64,000 bases of DNA from Jeotgalibacillus sp. S-D1 (GCF_004358665.1 NZ_SMZR01000001.1:1320871-1384870); one strand, 5' to 3'; counted from the stretch's first letter, positions 8,671-17,619 are shown. The notes: generated by a model from the sequence alone, not told the origin. A program made the numbers and translations.

Positions 8671-10179
8671 TTATAAATTTTTCAGTTTTTTTGGAAAAAT
8701 AGCATTAAGATAATCAATTTTTTTCTGTGTATAATCCATAAATCCATCATTATACGATTTGGGATCCTTTGGATTGGCAAAATGAGTTATTTTACCGGTT
8801 TCAGGGTCAATGAATTTACTTGCAGCACCGCAGCCTAATCCAATAATGGTTTGTACTTCTTCCATTATAATAATGTTATATAAGCTTTCTTCTCCAGGCT
8901 TTGCATAACCCACATTTTCTAAGTTGCCTAAAATGTTTTTCTGTCGGTAGAGATAATAAGGTACATATCCATGCTCCTTGTTCCACTTTTGCGCAAGATC
9001 CATCATTTTTTCTACTTCTGTCCGATCGGCAACTTTATATTTTTCACGGTTCAGCGTCATTTCAGAAGCTCGTTTAAAGGATAATGTATGAACCGTTACC
9101 GACTCAGGCATAAGCTTTTCCGTTTCATCCAATGAATGTTGAAGCTCAGGTACTCCTTCATTGGGCAGTCCAATGATTAAATCCATATTGATATTATTCA
9201 TTCCATGCTGCCGCGATAAATGAAATTTATCTATGGTTTCCTGCACTGTATGATGCCGTCCAATCGCTTTTAACGTTTCATCTGTATAGGATTGAGGGTT
9301 GATCGAAATGCGGTCAATCTTCCACTTATTTAATACATCAAGCTTTTCAGGGGATATTGTATCCGGACGGCCTGCCTCAACCGTGACTTCTCTGACTTGT
9401 TTTACATCGGGGAAGGATTGATACATTTCCTCATATAAAGCATCCATTTCCTCAGCCGTAATAGCAGTTGGTGTTCCTCCGCCGAAATAAATGGTCGTAA
9501 TTTTAACGCCTCTTTCTTTCAGCCAGCGTCCGGTTTCCTGAATCTCATAATGGAGGCCCGCTAAAAAGGCGGACACTTTTCCAAGCTTTCCTTGTATAGC
9601 AAATGCAGGGAACGTGCAATAAGCACACTTTGTAGGACAAAACGGAATGCCTATATAAATACTTACTTCATCCTGCAGATCATACAAATCTGGAATCATG
9701 GCAAGCTGACGATGAACAATTTCTTCCATTAAACTGATTTTCTCATCTGAGATCTGATAGTGAGCTTTAAGAAATGCTCTTGTTTCCTCGAGTGGTGTGT
9801 TTATCATCTGCTGTTTGTGCATCAGCTTGGTAGGGCGTATTCCTGTTAATACACCCCACTTTTGAGTGATTCCTGTATATTGCTGCAAGAGAGACAAGAA
9901 CACATGAGAAACCACGTTTTTATTTTGTTTAAAGCTTTCTTTTTCCGTCTCTTCTAACCGGTAAACAGTTTCACGCTCTGCAGCAATTGCATGCTCGCGA
10001 GCTTCTGCCACAGCATGAATACTGTTCTCTTTTATCGTAACCTCAATATCAATAATAAACGCATCACGCAGCTCTTCATTGGAGACAGTCAGTGCAGTAT
10101 CTTCATAAAATAAGTTTGCAATGTTTTGAAGTGTTCGTTGGTAACGCTGGTCATTCAGACCTCTGACAATAATATTCAT
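8671..10179 (-). CDS. hemZ: Coproporphyrinogen III oxidase-like radical SAM protein HemZ
   Basis: Oxygen-independent coproporphyrinogen dehydrogenase family member, acting in haem synthesis under low oxygen, though the biochemistry of HemZ is less settled than that of HemN. The radical-SAM CxxxCxxC cluster motif is CPTKCAYC at residues 181-188. The SAM-binding YFGGGTPTA motif and later (beta/alpha) barrel elements follow. An N-terminal domain of about 165 residues is specific to HemZ. The ATG at 10179 has AAAGGTGAG upstream and gives 502 residues, close to B. subtilis HemZ. Longer in-frame starts would add an unsupported 21-residue lead. Confidence 0.9.
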   Translation of the reverse strand: MNIIVRGLNDQRYQRTLQNIANLFYEDTALTVSNEELRDAFIIDIEVTIKENSIHAVAEAREHAIAAERETVYRLEETEKESFKQNKNVVSHVFLSLLQQYTGITQKWGVLTGIRPTKLMHKQQMINTPLEETRAFLKAHYQISDEKISLMEEIVHRQLAMIPDLYDLQDEVSIYIGIPFCPTKCAYCTFPAFAIQGKLGKVSAFLAGLHYEIQETGRWLKERGVKITTIYFGGGTPTAITAEEMDALYEEMYQSFPDVKQVREVTVEAGRPDTISPEKLDVLNKWKIDRISINPQSYTDETLKAIGRHHTVQETIDKFHLSRQHGMNNINMDLIIGLPNEGVPELQHSLDETEKLMPESVTVHTLSFKRASEMTLNREKYKVADRTEVEKMMDLAQKWNKEHGYVPYYLYRQKNILGNLENVGYAKPGEESLYNIIIMEEVQTIIGLGCGAASKFIDPETGKITHFANPKDPKSYNDGFMDYTQKKIDYLNAIFPKKLKNL

Positions 10180-10217
10180 ACTTCTCACCTTTCTGGCATT
10201 CTTCACTTGTATAAGTT

Positions 10218-10231
10218 TACAAACGTTTACT
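10218..10231. promoter_or_regulatory. Possible CcpA (cre) site upstream of hemZ
   Basis: TACAAACGTTTACT matches the catabolite-responsive consensus TGWAARCGYTWNCW on the minus strand at 12 of 14 positions by eye. It is in the hemZ promoter region. The match alone is weak evidence. Confidence 0.3.
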
Positions 10232-10331
10232 GCCAAGGTCAATTAAGTGCAGCATTTTATGCCGATATTATTTCCAGTATGAGCAATACACCTCTTCAGA
10301 TAGTTTTACTGAACTTATTTGCAGCAGGTTT

Positions 10332-10381
10332 CAAAAAAAAGCAGCCCGGCGAATTTCTTTAGCCGGACTGCTTTCTTAAAG
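10332..10381 (-). terminator. yheA terminator
   Basis: On the minus strand AAAGCAGTCCGGC and GCCGGGCTGCTTT form a stem closed by an AT-rich loop and followed by a T8 run, just downstream of the yheA stop. Confidence 0.8.
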
Positions 10382-10395
10382 CAAATTATTAGAAA

Positions 10396-10764
10396 CTACT
10401 GCGTAGGACCTTGATTGTCCATTGCACCGTATAGTTCTTCTAATGGTTTCATGATTACTTTGTTTAATTCCTGAATCAGCATGCTCATGCGCTGCTCTGA
10501 TTCCATTAATTTTGAAATGATTTCATGCTGCTGAACCAGCTGAGCTGTTTTTTGAGCCTGAGCAATTTCATCTTCAGAAATTTCTTCACCATTCATTTGT
10601 TTTTGCTGAAGACCAAGTTGAATGTCTCTGAAGTTCTCAAAGATACCTTTCGCGGACTCATCGCTGTTCACCGCATCGTACATTGCTTGTAATTGCGTGA
10701 ACTCCTCGCTTTGGCGAATTGCACGCTCTAGTTCGTTTGCATGATCGTACAGATTTACTGACAA
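10396..10764 (-). CDS. yheA: YlbF/YmcA-family protein YheA
   Basis: A 122-residue, almost entirely helical cytoplasmic protein. It has conserved stretches ELERAIRQSEEF, NFRDIQLGLQQKQMNGEEI and SMLIQELNKVIMKPLEELYG, typical of the YheA/YmcA/YlbF group. YmcA and YlbF are partners of RNase Y in B. subtilis; YheA itself has no proven role. I chose TTG 10764 because GGAGG lies eight bases upstream and the product starts SVNLYDHANEL, as in relatives. A longer ATG-initiated form would add 19 residues without a good site. yheB lies immediately upstream on the same strand, so they form an operon. Confidence 0.9.
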   Translation of the reverse strand: MSVNLYDHANELERAIRQSEEFTQLQAMYDAVNSDESAKGIFENFRDIQLGLQQKQMNGEEISEDEIAQAQKTAQLVQQHEIISKLMESEQRMSMLIQELNKVIMKPLEELYGAMDNQGPTQ

Positions 10765-10844
10765 TCGGAAAACCTCCTTTTTAATCACACTTACCCTCTT
10801 CCCCGATGAATAAGTGCTCAAACATGATTTTTAGTTATTTTGTC

Positions 10845-11981
10845 TCATCTTAATAAAAGAACGATCAAACCCTGGAATAGTCCAATGATTCCGCCGAGGA
10901 CTGCACCAAGATAGGTAATCATTTTAAATTCTCTTCTGGAAATACCCAGTATCAAATCCTCAAGCCTCGAAACTTCAAATGAATCAACCTGTTCCCGTAC
11001 AATTTCCTGCAGCTGCATTTTTGACAGCAGCTGCTCCAGCTTATCAGCGAGCATCTCTTTTGCAACTTCTACCAGCTTGGGAATAAGCCGGTCAACCGCA
11101 GCTTCTCTTAATGGTGATACTGCATGTCCCAAAGGACGTGTAAGCCAGTTTTTTAAATCGATGCGTTCCTTCATGAAACCTTGCAGCCTTACAATAAGGT
11201 CCTGGTCAGTTACTACGGAAAAAGCACGATCCCACTGCCAGTCTTTTACATTTTCCCATTCCTTACGCAAAACCTGTTCGAGTATATCATGTGTGCCTTT
11301 ATGTTTCAAAAACTTTATAATTTCAGGCTGTACTTTATCTGTTAATGATGTATTTCCCATAACCATTTGTATCATGCTTCCTAATGTGCCACGCGTCTTG
11401 AAAAAATCCTCAATCATGACCCGAATCCGTTCTTTTCCTTCATAAGAAGAAAAGTAATCCACGCCTTTTGACAGGATATAATCCGTTACGACTTCAACCT
11501 TGCCATCCAGCCTCACAATCCATCTCTCAGGCAGGGTTTCACGGATCGTCTGGGTCTTGTAGCGCTCTTTAACCGTTTCATATTGCGATTCAATCCAGTT
11601 ATCCATAGACTTTTCCACGTAAGGAACCGGCGACTCTATTTCAAAGCGGTTAAGCCAGACTTGTACAGGTTTTTCTGAAGTAAAAACCCGGTCACTTTCC
11701 TGCTGAAGCCACGAAGTCAGCGCTTTTTCATATTTTTCATTTAAAAAGCGCTCCTTCAGGCTTTGTGCAGTAAGCAAATGATTAACAACCATCATTCCCA
11801 GCTGCTTTGCCAATTCATCTCTTCTTCTTGGAATTAAACCAGGTGTAAAGGGCACCCGCCATTTTCCCAGGTATATTGCTTTATAAGGTCTGAAAAGCAT
11901 TTTGATTGCGATTGAGTTTGTAAAACCACCTATCCCAGCGCCAATTATAATCATGATGATCAACATCAAAAGTGTATCCAT
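10845..11981 (-). CDS. yheB: DUF445 family membrane protein YheB
   Basis: A 378-residue DUF445 protein. It has an N-terminal membrane helix (about residues 3-24), a KMLFRPYKA patch, a long helical central part, and a C-terminal hydrophobic hairpin (about 355-378, LGAVLGGIIGLFQGLIVLLL). B. subtilis YheB has the same length and neighbours yheA. Proteins of this family are poorly characterised; a role at the cell envelope is an inference from topology. GGAAGGTGAATAGTT precedes the ATG. Confidence 0.88.
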   Translation of the reverse strand: MDTLLMLIIMIIIGAGIGGFTNSIAIKMLFRPYKAIYLGKWRVPFTPGLIPRRRDELAKQLGMMVVNHLLTAQSLKERFLNEKYEKALTSWLQQESDRVFTSEKPVQVWLNRFEIESPVPYVEKSMDNWIESQYETVKERYKTQTIRETLPERWIVRLDGKVEVVTDYILSKGVDYFSSYEGKERIRVMIEDFFKTRGTLGSMIQMVMGNTSLTDKVQPEIIKFLKHKGTHDILEQVLRKEWENVKDWQWDRAFSVVTDQDLIVRLQGFMKERIDLKNWLTRPLGHAVSPLREAAVDRLIPKLVEVAKEMLADKLEQLLSKMQLQEIVREQVDSFEVSRLEDLILGISRREFKMITYLGAVLGGIIGLFQGLIVLLLR

Positions 11982-12154
11982 AACTATTCACCTTCCACTA
12001 AACATTCCTATTTTATCTTTACCAAATTCAGTATAGCAGAAAGGCCAATAATGGGAAGCAATAGGTTTAATTGGCCTGTTCTTTAATTAGAGTTCTTTCT
12101 TCTCCTATAAACATAAAGATATGTTTGATGAGCAAAACGTATGCTGCTGCCGCA

Positions 12155-12163
12155 TGGTATACT
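12155..12163 (+). promoter_or_regulatory. Extended -10 element upstream of yheE
   Basis: TGGTATACT is an extended -10 (TGnTATAAT type), 37 bases before the yheE start. No convincing -35 is seen at the usual distance. Confidence 0.4.
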
Positions 12164-12199
12164 ACCGTTAAACACATATACATAATGGAGGTATTTAGT

Positions 12200-12421
12200 A
12201 TGATTCAGCATTTTCATTACCAATCCATGTTTGAAAATAAACAATTACCGGGATGGTTAATTTCCTTTACTTATGAAGGCCAAAGGATATCAGGCATTTA
12301 TCATAAGACAGGAAATATCGAATGGACTTCGCCCCCTTTATTTCGTGATCAGGAAGCCGAAGAAAACGTAAAAAAACAGCTGCATGATCTGATGCTTTAC
12401 CATGTTTATGATCAGGCATAG
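12200..12421 (+). CDS. yheE: YheE family protein (DUF5342)
   Basis: A 73-residue soluble protein starting MIQHFHYQSMFENKQLPGW, then FTYEGQRISGIYHKTGNIEW and a helical tail. Length, the aromatic-rich N-terminus and location next to yheB and yheA match the YheE/DUF5342 family, which has no known function. GGAGG lies eight bases before ATG 12200; upstream in-frame codons lack a site. Confidence 0.75.
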   Translation: MIQHFHYQSMFENKQLPGWLISFTYEGQRISGIYHKTGNIEWTSPPLFRDQEAEENVKKQLHDLMLYHVYDQA

Positions 12422-12489
12422 CATCCTTTTCATAACAGCCGTATAGCTTTTTGCTTCTATACACATAGTAAGCATCAGGGGGTGTAGAG

Positions 12490-12669
12490 ATGAGCAAACC
12501 ATCTTTTTTGCCGGATTCATGTCAGGAAGGCCGTGACAAAGTCTGTATGGACATTGACCGCTTTATTAATGAAGGAATGGCCGGAGGCACGGTGCATCGC
12601 TTCCATCATACTCCGAACATTGAAGAAGCAAGAGATCTTGAGCAGGAAACACCACCAAACGGATCCTGA
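12490..12669 (+). CDS. Small hypothetical protein
   Basis: A 59-residue soluble ORF starting MSKPSFLPDSCQEGRDKVCM, with FINEGMAGGTVHRFHH in the middle and an acidic tail. It has an AGGGGGTG site six bases before the ATG, and a strong terminator ten bases after the stop. Two cysteines (residues 11 and 19) and a histidine cluster could bind metal, but this is speculation. I do not recognise the family. The site and terminator support a real gene. Confidence 0.6.
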   Translation: MSKPSFLPDSCQEGRDKVCMDIDRFINEGMAGGTVHRFHHTPNIEEARDLEQETPPNGS

Positions 12670-12678
12670 TCCGTCAGA

Positions 12679-12708
12679 AAAGCGGCCATTAAAAACGGCC
12701 GCTTTTTT
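12679..12708 (+). terminator. Intrinsic terminator
   Basis: AGCGGCC and GGCCGCT around ATTAAAAAC, then TTTTTT. It ends the yheE to 59-residue-ORF unit. Confidence 0.88.
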
Positions 12709-12774
12709 GTATCCTCCTTTTCAATCCTGTGTTTCTTTTATACAATGAGTTCATTACCTATAAGGATGATGTCC

Positions 12775-13680
12775 ATGTCTGTCATACAAAAATTATTAAA
12801 ACAATATCCAAATGCACGGCAAATCAATTCTTTAAAAGACAATGAGTACGATCAATATCAATGGTACAGGGATGCATCGGATGAGCTGATCGCTTTTCCA
12901 GCGGCTGAGCTGTCCAGTAAAGAAGCAGGTCTGCTGGAACTGATGCTTGAACCGGCGGCAGCTCCTCTTTACCAACACTCAAATGAATGGGAACGTTATT
13001 TGTTTGGAGATAACACCACTTGCCCACTGCCGGAAGGGACAGCGTTCAGGCTTGTATTATTTTCCTTTGGCAAGGCTCCGGTTTTTCCTGAGGAAGGTCA
13101 CCCGCTTCAATTTGTTTTCGCAGATGATTCAACCATTGTCCAGCGTGATGAATTAAATGGATATGTTGTCGAACTCCAAACAGCCAATACACTATCCCTT
13201 GAAGAACTTTCATCCGCATCTCAGGCCCTTGAAACGGATATAGATGTCAGCACATATTTTTTTGCAGGGTCTTTTCACGAAGCGAACCAGGCAACTAAGG
13301 AGCAGCTGCTAATGGAACACGCCTGGTATAATCAGCATAAATCGTATATACAGCGACAAAAAGTGTCAACGACACAGTCCATCATTCCATTATTAATTCT
13401 CGACCGGTTTACAGATATGGAAAAACAGTCACAGTTTTCAATTATCAACAATGCATTTGATGGCGATCCTGAGCTAGCCACCGTAATCCGCACGCTGGTT
13501 GAAAATTTATCCAACGTAAGCAGCACGGCAAAGCTTCTGTATCTGCATCGCAACAGTTTGCAATACCGGCTGGATAAGTTCTCAGAACGGACCGGGATTG
13601 ATTTAAAATCCTTTCATGGAAGTATGACAGCGTATCTCGCAAGTCTTCAATGGGATTCAGACAAAAAAAGTCGAAGCTAA
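12775..13680 (+). CDS. PucR-type helix-turn-helix regulator, YxkF-like
   Basis: A 301-residue protein with a degenerate sensor-like N-terminal part (about 1-230) and a C-terminal PucR-type HTH (about 245-300). The HTH contains TLVENLSNVSSTAKLLYLHR and SLQYRLDKFSERTGID. In B. subtilis the similar yxkF gene sits beside msmX, as here, so a role in regulating carbohydrate uptake is a context inference. ATG 12775 follows AAGG by nine bases; in-frame ATGs at 12745, 12766 and 12769 are alternatives. It is followed by its own terminator, so msmX has a separate promoter. Confidence 0.75.
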   Translation: MSVIQKLLKQYPNARQINSLKDNEYDQYQWYRDASDELIAFPAAELSSKEAGLLELMLEPAAAPLYQHSNEWERYLFGDNTTCPLPEGTAFRLVLFSFGKAPVFPEEGHPLQFVFADDSTIVQRDELNGYVVELQTANTLSLEELSSASQALETDIDVSTYFFAGSFHEANQATKEQLLMEHAWYNQHKSYIQRQKVSTTQSIIPLLILDRFTDMEKQSQFSIINNAFDGDPELATVIRTLVENLSNVSSTAKLLYLHRNSLQYRLDKFSERTGIDLKSFHGSMTAYLASLQWDSDKKSRS

Positions 13681-13688
13681 AACCAGAT

Positions 13689-13732
13689 GCAGGAATGCCC
13701 GTCACCTTGACGAAAGGCATTCCTTTTTTTTG
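13689..13732 (+). terminator. Terminator between yxkF-like gene and msmX
   Basis: GGAATGCC and GGCATTCC around a 16-base loop, then a T8 run. Confidence 0.85.
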
Positions 13733-13812
13733 TGCACATTTGCCATTGGAAAGGCTTTCATTTATCTGTAATATTATTTTCAGAACGAAGTACATATTGG
13801 AGGAATGACACA

Positions 13813-14910
13813 ATGGCTGAATTAAAATTAAATAACATTTACAAAGTATACGAAAAAGACGTTACAGCAGTATCTGATTTTAATCTTCATATCAAGGATA
13901 AAGAATTCATCGTATTTGTAGGTCCTTCCGGCTGTGGGAAATCAACAACTCTTCGAATGATTGCAGGACTTGAGGAAATTTCAAAAGGCGACTTTTACAT
14001 CGGTGAAGAACGCGTAAATGATAAAGCTCCTAAAGACCGCGATATCGCAATGGTATTCCAAAACTATGCTTTATACCCTCATATGAGCGTGTATGATAAT
14101 ATGGCATTTGGTTTGAAACTACGTAAGTTTGATAAAGCTGAAATCGAAAAACGCGTGAAAAACGCAGCCAGAATTCTTGGGCTTGAAGCGCTTTTAGACC
14201 GTAAACCAAAAGCTCTTTCAGGTGGTCAGCGTCAGCGTGTTGCTCTTGGACGTGCAATTGTCCGTGATGCTAAAGTATTCTTAATGGATGAGCCTTTATC
14301 AAATCTTGATGCTAAACTTCGTGTTCAAATGCGTGCTGAAATTGCCAAACTGCATCAGCGTCTTCAAACGACTACGATTTATGTAACGCATGACCAGACT
14401 GAAGCGATGACAATGGCTACCCGTATCGTTGTTATGAAAGACGGAGTTATCCAGCAGGTAGGGTCTCCTAAAGAAGTATACGATAACCCTGAAAACGTAT
14501 TCGTTGGCGGATTTATCGGGTCGCCGGCAATGAACTTCTTCAGCGGTTCACTAACAGAGCAAGGCTTTGACGTAAAGGGCCAGGTGCTGTCTGTACCTGA
14601 AGGCAAGATGAAAAAATTGCGTGCACAAGGCTATGTTGGAAAAGATATCATTCTTGGCGTGCGCCCTGAAGATATTCACGATGAGCCACTGTTTATTGAA
14701 GCGGCAGCTGGATCAAAATTCCTGGCAAATATCGAAGTTTCAGAACTTACCGGTGCTGAGCTTATGTTATATTCCAAAATCGGAGAACAAGACTTTGTTG
14801 CCCGTGTAGATGCAAGATCTGATATCCATGCAGGTCAAAAGGTTGAACTTGCATTTGATATGAACAAGTGTCATTTCTTTGATGCTGAAACTGAACAGCG
14901 TATTCGCTAA
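13813..14910 (+). CDS. msmX: Multi-sugar ABC importer ATPase MsmX
   Basis: A 365-residue ATPase shared by several carbohydrate importers in bacilli, energising permeases encoded elsewhere. Walker A is GPSGCGKSTT (about residue 37), the signature is LSGGQRQRVALGRA, Walker B is VFLMDEPLSNLD, with H-loop VTHDQTEAM. A C-terminal OB/TOBE regulatory domain (about 240-365) has the GVRPEDIHDEP motif. Length equals B. subtilis MsmX. GGAGGAATGACACA precedes ATG 13813. No permease or binding protein is adjacent, consistent with a promiscuous ATPase. Confidence 0.95.
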   Translation: MAELKLNNIYKVYEKDVTAVSDFNLHIKDKEFIVFVGPSGCGKSTTLRMIAGLEEISKGDFYIGEERVNDKAPKDRDIAMVFQNYALYPHMSVYDNMAFGLKLRKFDKAEIEKRVKNAARILGLEALLDRKPKALSGGQRQRVALGRAIVRDAKVFLMDEPLSNLDAKLRVQMRAEIAKLHQRLQTTTIYVTHDQTEAMTMATRIVVMKDGVIQQVGSPKEVYDNPENVFVGGFIGSPAMNFFSGSLTEQGFDVKGQVLSVPEGKMKKLRAQGYVGKDIILGVRPEDIHDEPLFIEAAAGSKFLANIEVSELTGAELMLYSKIGEQDFVARVDARSDIHAGQKVELAFDMNKCHFFDAETEQRIR

Positions 14911-14939
14911 TTACTGTTGGTTACCCCCTTATAACCATA

Positions 14940-14980
14940 TAAAACAAGGCGGACTCAAATGAGTCCGCCTTGTTTCATTT
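14940..14980. terminator. Bidirectional terminator between msmX and fumC
   Basis: AAGGCGGACTC pairs perfectly with GAGTCCGCCTT over a four-base loop, with T-rich flanks on both strands, between convergent genes. Confidence 0.9.
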
Positions 14981-14996
14981 TACCAGTCAGCATTTG

Positions 14997-16388
14997 TTAT
15001 ACTCTATCCAGGTTGACCATATTAATGGGCTGAATCCATTGATCATATTGATCTTCCGTTACATAACCGGTTTCGATAGCTGCTTCCTTGAGCGTTAATT
15101 CTTTTTCAAAAGCAAACTTGGCAATTTGAGCTGCTTTCTCATAACCAATATGAGGATTTAAAGCTGTAACAAGCATTAGTGAACGATCCACATGCCCTGC
15201 AATAACATCCTTATTAGGTTCGATTCCAACTGCACATTTATCATTAAATGCTTTCATGCTGTCTCCAAGCAGCCGGACAGATTGCAAAAAGTTATAAATG
15301 ATCACCGGCTTAAATACATTCAGTTCAAAATTCCCCTGGCTTGCAGCAAATCCGATTGCCGCATCATTCCCCATAACCTGTGCAGCAACCATCGTTAACG
15401 CTTCACTTTGGGTTGGATTCACCTTGCCAGGCATAATTGAGCTGCCCGGCTCGTTCGCCGGAATGGTGATTTCTCCAATGCCGCTTCTCGGTCCGCTGGC
15501 CAGCCATCTGACATCATTTCCTATTTTCATTAGATCAGCAGCTAACGCTTTAAGAGCTCCATGTACGTGAACCATATCATCATGGCTGGTTAATGCATGA
15601 AACTTATTGTCTGAAGAATAGAAAGGAAACCCTGTTTGCAGCACAAGCTGCTTTGCAACACGGTCGCCAAACTCCGGATGTGCGTTGATTCCGGTGCCGA
15701 CTGCAGTTCCCCCAATCGCCAGGGATAAAATATGCTTGCTTGCTTCCTGAATCATACTCCGCGACTTTTGAAGCATTGCACGCCACCCGCTGATTTCCTG
15801 GCCAAGCGTAAGCGGTGTAGCATCCTGTAAATGGGTACGGCCAATTTTAATTATTTCCTTAAAGGCCTCTTCTTTTTCAAAAAAGGTTTCTGTTAATAGT
15901 TTTAAATTAGGGATTAAGTTTTTGCATAGTGCTTTGTAAGCTGCAATATGCATAGCAGTTGGAAATGTATCATTAGAGCTTTGAGACATATTAACATCGT
16001 CGTTCGGATGAACCTGTTCATCGATCGACTGTTCCTGCAAAAATAAATTTGCTCGATGGGCCACTACTTCATTCACATTCATGTTCGACTGCGTACCGCT
16101 GCCTGTCTGCCATACAACAAGTGGAAAATGTTCATCAAGCTTGCCATCAATAATTTCATTACAGGCTTTTGAAATGGCATCACGTTTATGTACCGATAAT
16201 TTTCCTAAATCAAAATTCACCATAGCAGCTGCTTTTTTAAGTTCTGCAAATGAATACGTTATTTCAAGCGGCATTTGTTCTATGCCAATTGGAAAGTTTT
16301 GTTTACTTCGTTGTGTTTGGGCACCCCAGTTTTTGCTTGCAGGAACTTGAATCTCTCCTAACGAATCCTTTTCAATACGAAAATCCAT
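14997..16388 (-). CDS. fumC: Class II fumarate hydratase
   Basis: Iron-independent fumarase converting fumarate to malate in the TCA cycle (called citG in B. subtilis). At 463 residues it matches the family. The superfamily signature [11 protein letters not shown] lies near residues 315-325, with SGTQSNMN and [11 protein letters not shown] substrate-site motifs upstream. GGGGGAGATGAACA precedes the ATG. A cre-like element lies within about 30 bases upstream, suggesting catabolite control. Confidence 0.95.
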   Translation of the reverse strand: MDFRIEKDSLGEIQVPASKNWGAQTQRSKQNFPIGIEQMPLEITYSFAELKKAAAMVNFDLGKLSVHKRDAISKACNEIIDGKLDEHFPLVVWQTGSGTQSNMNVNEVVAHRANLFLQEQSIDEQVHPNDDVNMSQSSNDTFPTAMHIAAYKALCKNLIPNLKLLTETFFEKEEAFKEIIKIGRTHLQDATPLTLGQEISGWRAMLQKSRSMIQEASKHILSLAIGGTAVGTGINAHPEFGDRVAKQLVLQTGFPFYSSDNKFHALTSHDDMVHVHGALKALAADLMKIGNDVRWLASGPRSGIGEITIPANEPGSSIMPGKVNPTQSEALTMVAAQVMGNDAAIGFAASQGNFELNVFKPVIIYNFLQSVRLLGDSMKAFNDKCAVGIEPNKDVIAGHVDRSLMLVTALNPHIGYEKAAQIAKFAFEKELTLKEAAIETGYVTEDQYDQWIQPINMVNLDRV

Positions 16389-16403
16389 TGTTCATCTCCC
16401 CCT

Positions 16404-16417
16404 TACAAACGTTTTCA
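16404..16417 (-). promoter_or_regulatory. Candidate CcpA cre site upstream of fumC
   Basis: TGAAAACGTTTGTA on the minus strand matches the cre consensus TGWAARCGYTWNCW at 13 of 14 positions. It lies in the 5' untranslated region just before the ribosome binding site, a roadblock position. Confidence 0.5.
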
Positions 16418-16541
16418 CTCTTTCATTGTATCATTTTCCCAAAAGAAGCTCACTTCATAGCCTTGAGGGAGAAACCTTTTCGATTTAATCAAGATCAGCT
16501 ACACTTATAACAGTGAGGATTTTAACGAAAGGAGGATTAAC

Positions 16542-17156
16542 ATGAAAATTGCTATATTTGGTGCAACGGGCCGGGTAGGAAGTGTAATCGCTGAACTGGC
16601 ACTTAAAGACGGGCACAGCGTCCGCGCACTGTTTCGAAGTCAAACAGATCTTAAGCATAAACACTTACATATCCACTACGGGGATGTTTCCAATAAAGCG
16701 GATATTTATAAAACCATAAAAGGCTGCGACGCCGTAATCAGCGCACTGGGCACCGACAAAAATGATGCTCTTACAAAATCAATGATTCATATCCTGCCCG
16801 CTATGCGGAAAGAATCCATAACAAAAATCATCACCATCGGCACAGCAGGCATACTGGACTCAAAAAGAGATCCTGGCAAGCTTCGTTTTCATTCAACAGA
16901 ATCAAACCGTAGATTAAGTACTGCGGCAGAAGACCATTGCCGCGCATATTTAATGCTGAAGCAGTCATCAATGGACTGGACAATCGTCTGTCCAACCTAT
17001 TTGCCGGACGGCGAACGCATCGGAAAATACCGTACAGAAATCAACACATTGCCAGACAGCCCATCAAGCATTTCCATGTACGATACAGGCGATTTCGCAT
17101 ACTCTCTTTTACAGTCAGATCAATACTTGAAAAAAAGAGTTGGAATTACTTATTAG
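16542..17156 (+). CDS. NAD(P)-binding Rossmann protein (NmrA/YwnB-like)
   Basis: A 204-residue atypical short-chain dehydrogenase-like protein with the dinucleotide motif GATGRVGSVI at residues 7-16 and a SALGTDKND loop. It lacks an obvious YxxxK catalytic pair, as in NmrA/HSCARG-type sensors or flavin-reductase-like relatives such as YwnB. The reaction is therefore unassigned. GAAAGGAGGATTAAC precedes the ATG. The gene is divergent from fumC and faces the 17.3 kb repeat array. Confidence 0.75.
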   Translation: MKIAIFGATGRVGSVIAELALKDGHSVRALFRSQTDLKHKHLHIHYGDVSNKADIYKTIKGCDAVISALGTDKNDALTKSMIHILPAMRKESITKIITIGTAGILDSKRDPGKLRFHSTESNRRLSTAAEDHCRAYLMLKQSSMDWTIVCPTYLPDGERIGKYRTEINTLPDSPSSISMYDTGDFAYSLLQSDQYLKKRVGITY

Positions 17157-17287
17157 TTTTCATTTGCTGTTTTGCTGGAGATAGGAGATTAGCTGCGTTT
17201 ACAGCCATGGGTATGAGCATTCAATTAGGGGATTTTCCTGATTGGATGCTTTTTTGTGCCGGCTATGGTCAAATTCAGAGACAAAGG

Positions 17288-17352
17288 CAGGGCGGGAGCA
17301 TGAACCTCTAGCAGGAGATATGCTGGGCGGGAGCGCGAACTCTGGCGGGAGC
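17288..17352. repeat. GCGGGAGC short repeats, about 18-nt spacing
   Basis: GCGGGAGC occurs at 17292, 17327 and 17345, with a near copy (GCAGGAGA) at 17311, so successive copies lie 16-19 bases apart. The run abuts the 21-nt array. No conserved gene is visible here. Confidence 0.6.
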
Positions 17353-17354
17353 AT

Positions 17355-17545
17355 TATATCGATCTCCTTTTCCAAAATATCGATCACTTTTCCGCGTTTA
17401 TCGTACTTCTTTCCGGATTTATCTCTCATCTTTTCTCTTTTATCGATCAAATCGGCTTTTTCCTCCATTTTATCTCACATCTATCACCGTTTATCGATCA
17501 TCTGAAGCATTATATCGATCATCATTTCAATTATATCGATCAAAC
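17355..17545 (-). repeat. Degenerate 21-nt tandem array with ATCGAT cores
   Basis: Cores of the form ATCGATC (or variants) start at 17358, 17379, 17400, 17421, 17442, 17472, 17493, 17514 and 17535. Every step is 21 bases except one of 30, so the reading frame is kept throughout. On the minus strand the units encode a heptad with an IDK/IDI core (for example LIDKREK, MRDKSGK, YDKRGKV, VIDILEK). Three in-frame stops near 17476-17486 split the array, so it is either a decayed coding repeat or a non-coding array. It occupies the gap between two convergent genes. Confidence 0.75.
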
Positions 17546-17582
17546 TTCCAGCCCTCCTCCCACCTCTCCACTTCTCTCCCAC

Positions 17583-17613
17583 AAAAAAACCAACTCTAAA
17601 AAAAGAGTTGGTC
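17583..17613 (-). terminator. bmrCD terminator
   Basis: CCAACTCT and AGAGTTGG pair on the minus strand and are followed by a T7 run, just downstream of the bmrD stop. Confidence 0.85.
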
Positions 17614-17619
17614 CAGAAT

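Noticed and set aside
17199..17468. Minus-strand 89-codon open frame through the ATCGAT array
   Set aside because: Kept as a repeat, not a gene: it starts within the array, stops interrupt the same frame upstream, and its second half is the GCGGGAGC repeat translated. The sequence could still be a decayed gene.
17288..17545. CRISPR array
   Set aside because: Cores are only 6-9 bases with 12-15 base gaps that are themselves similar; no 25-40 bp direct repeats, no cas genes nearby.
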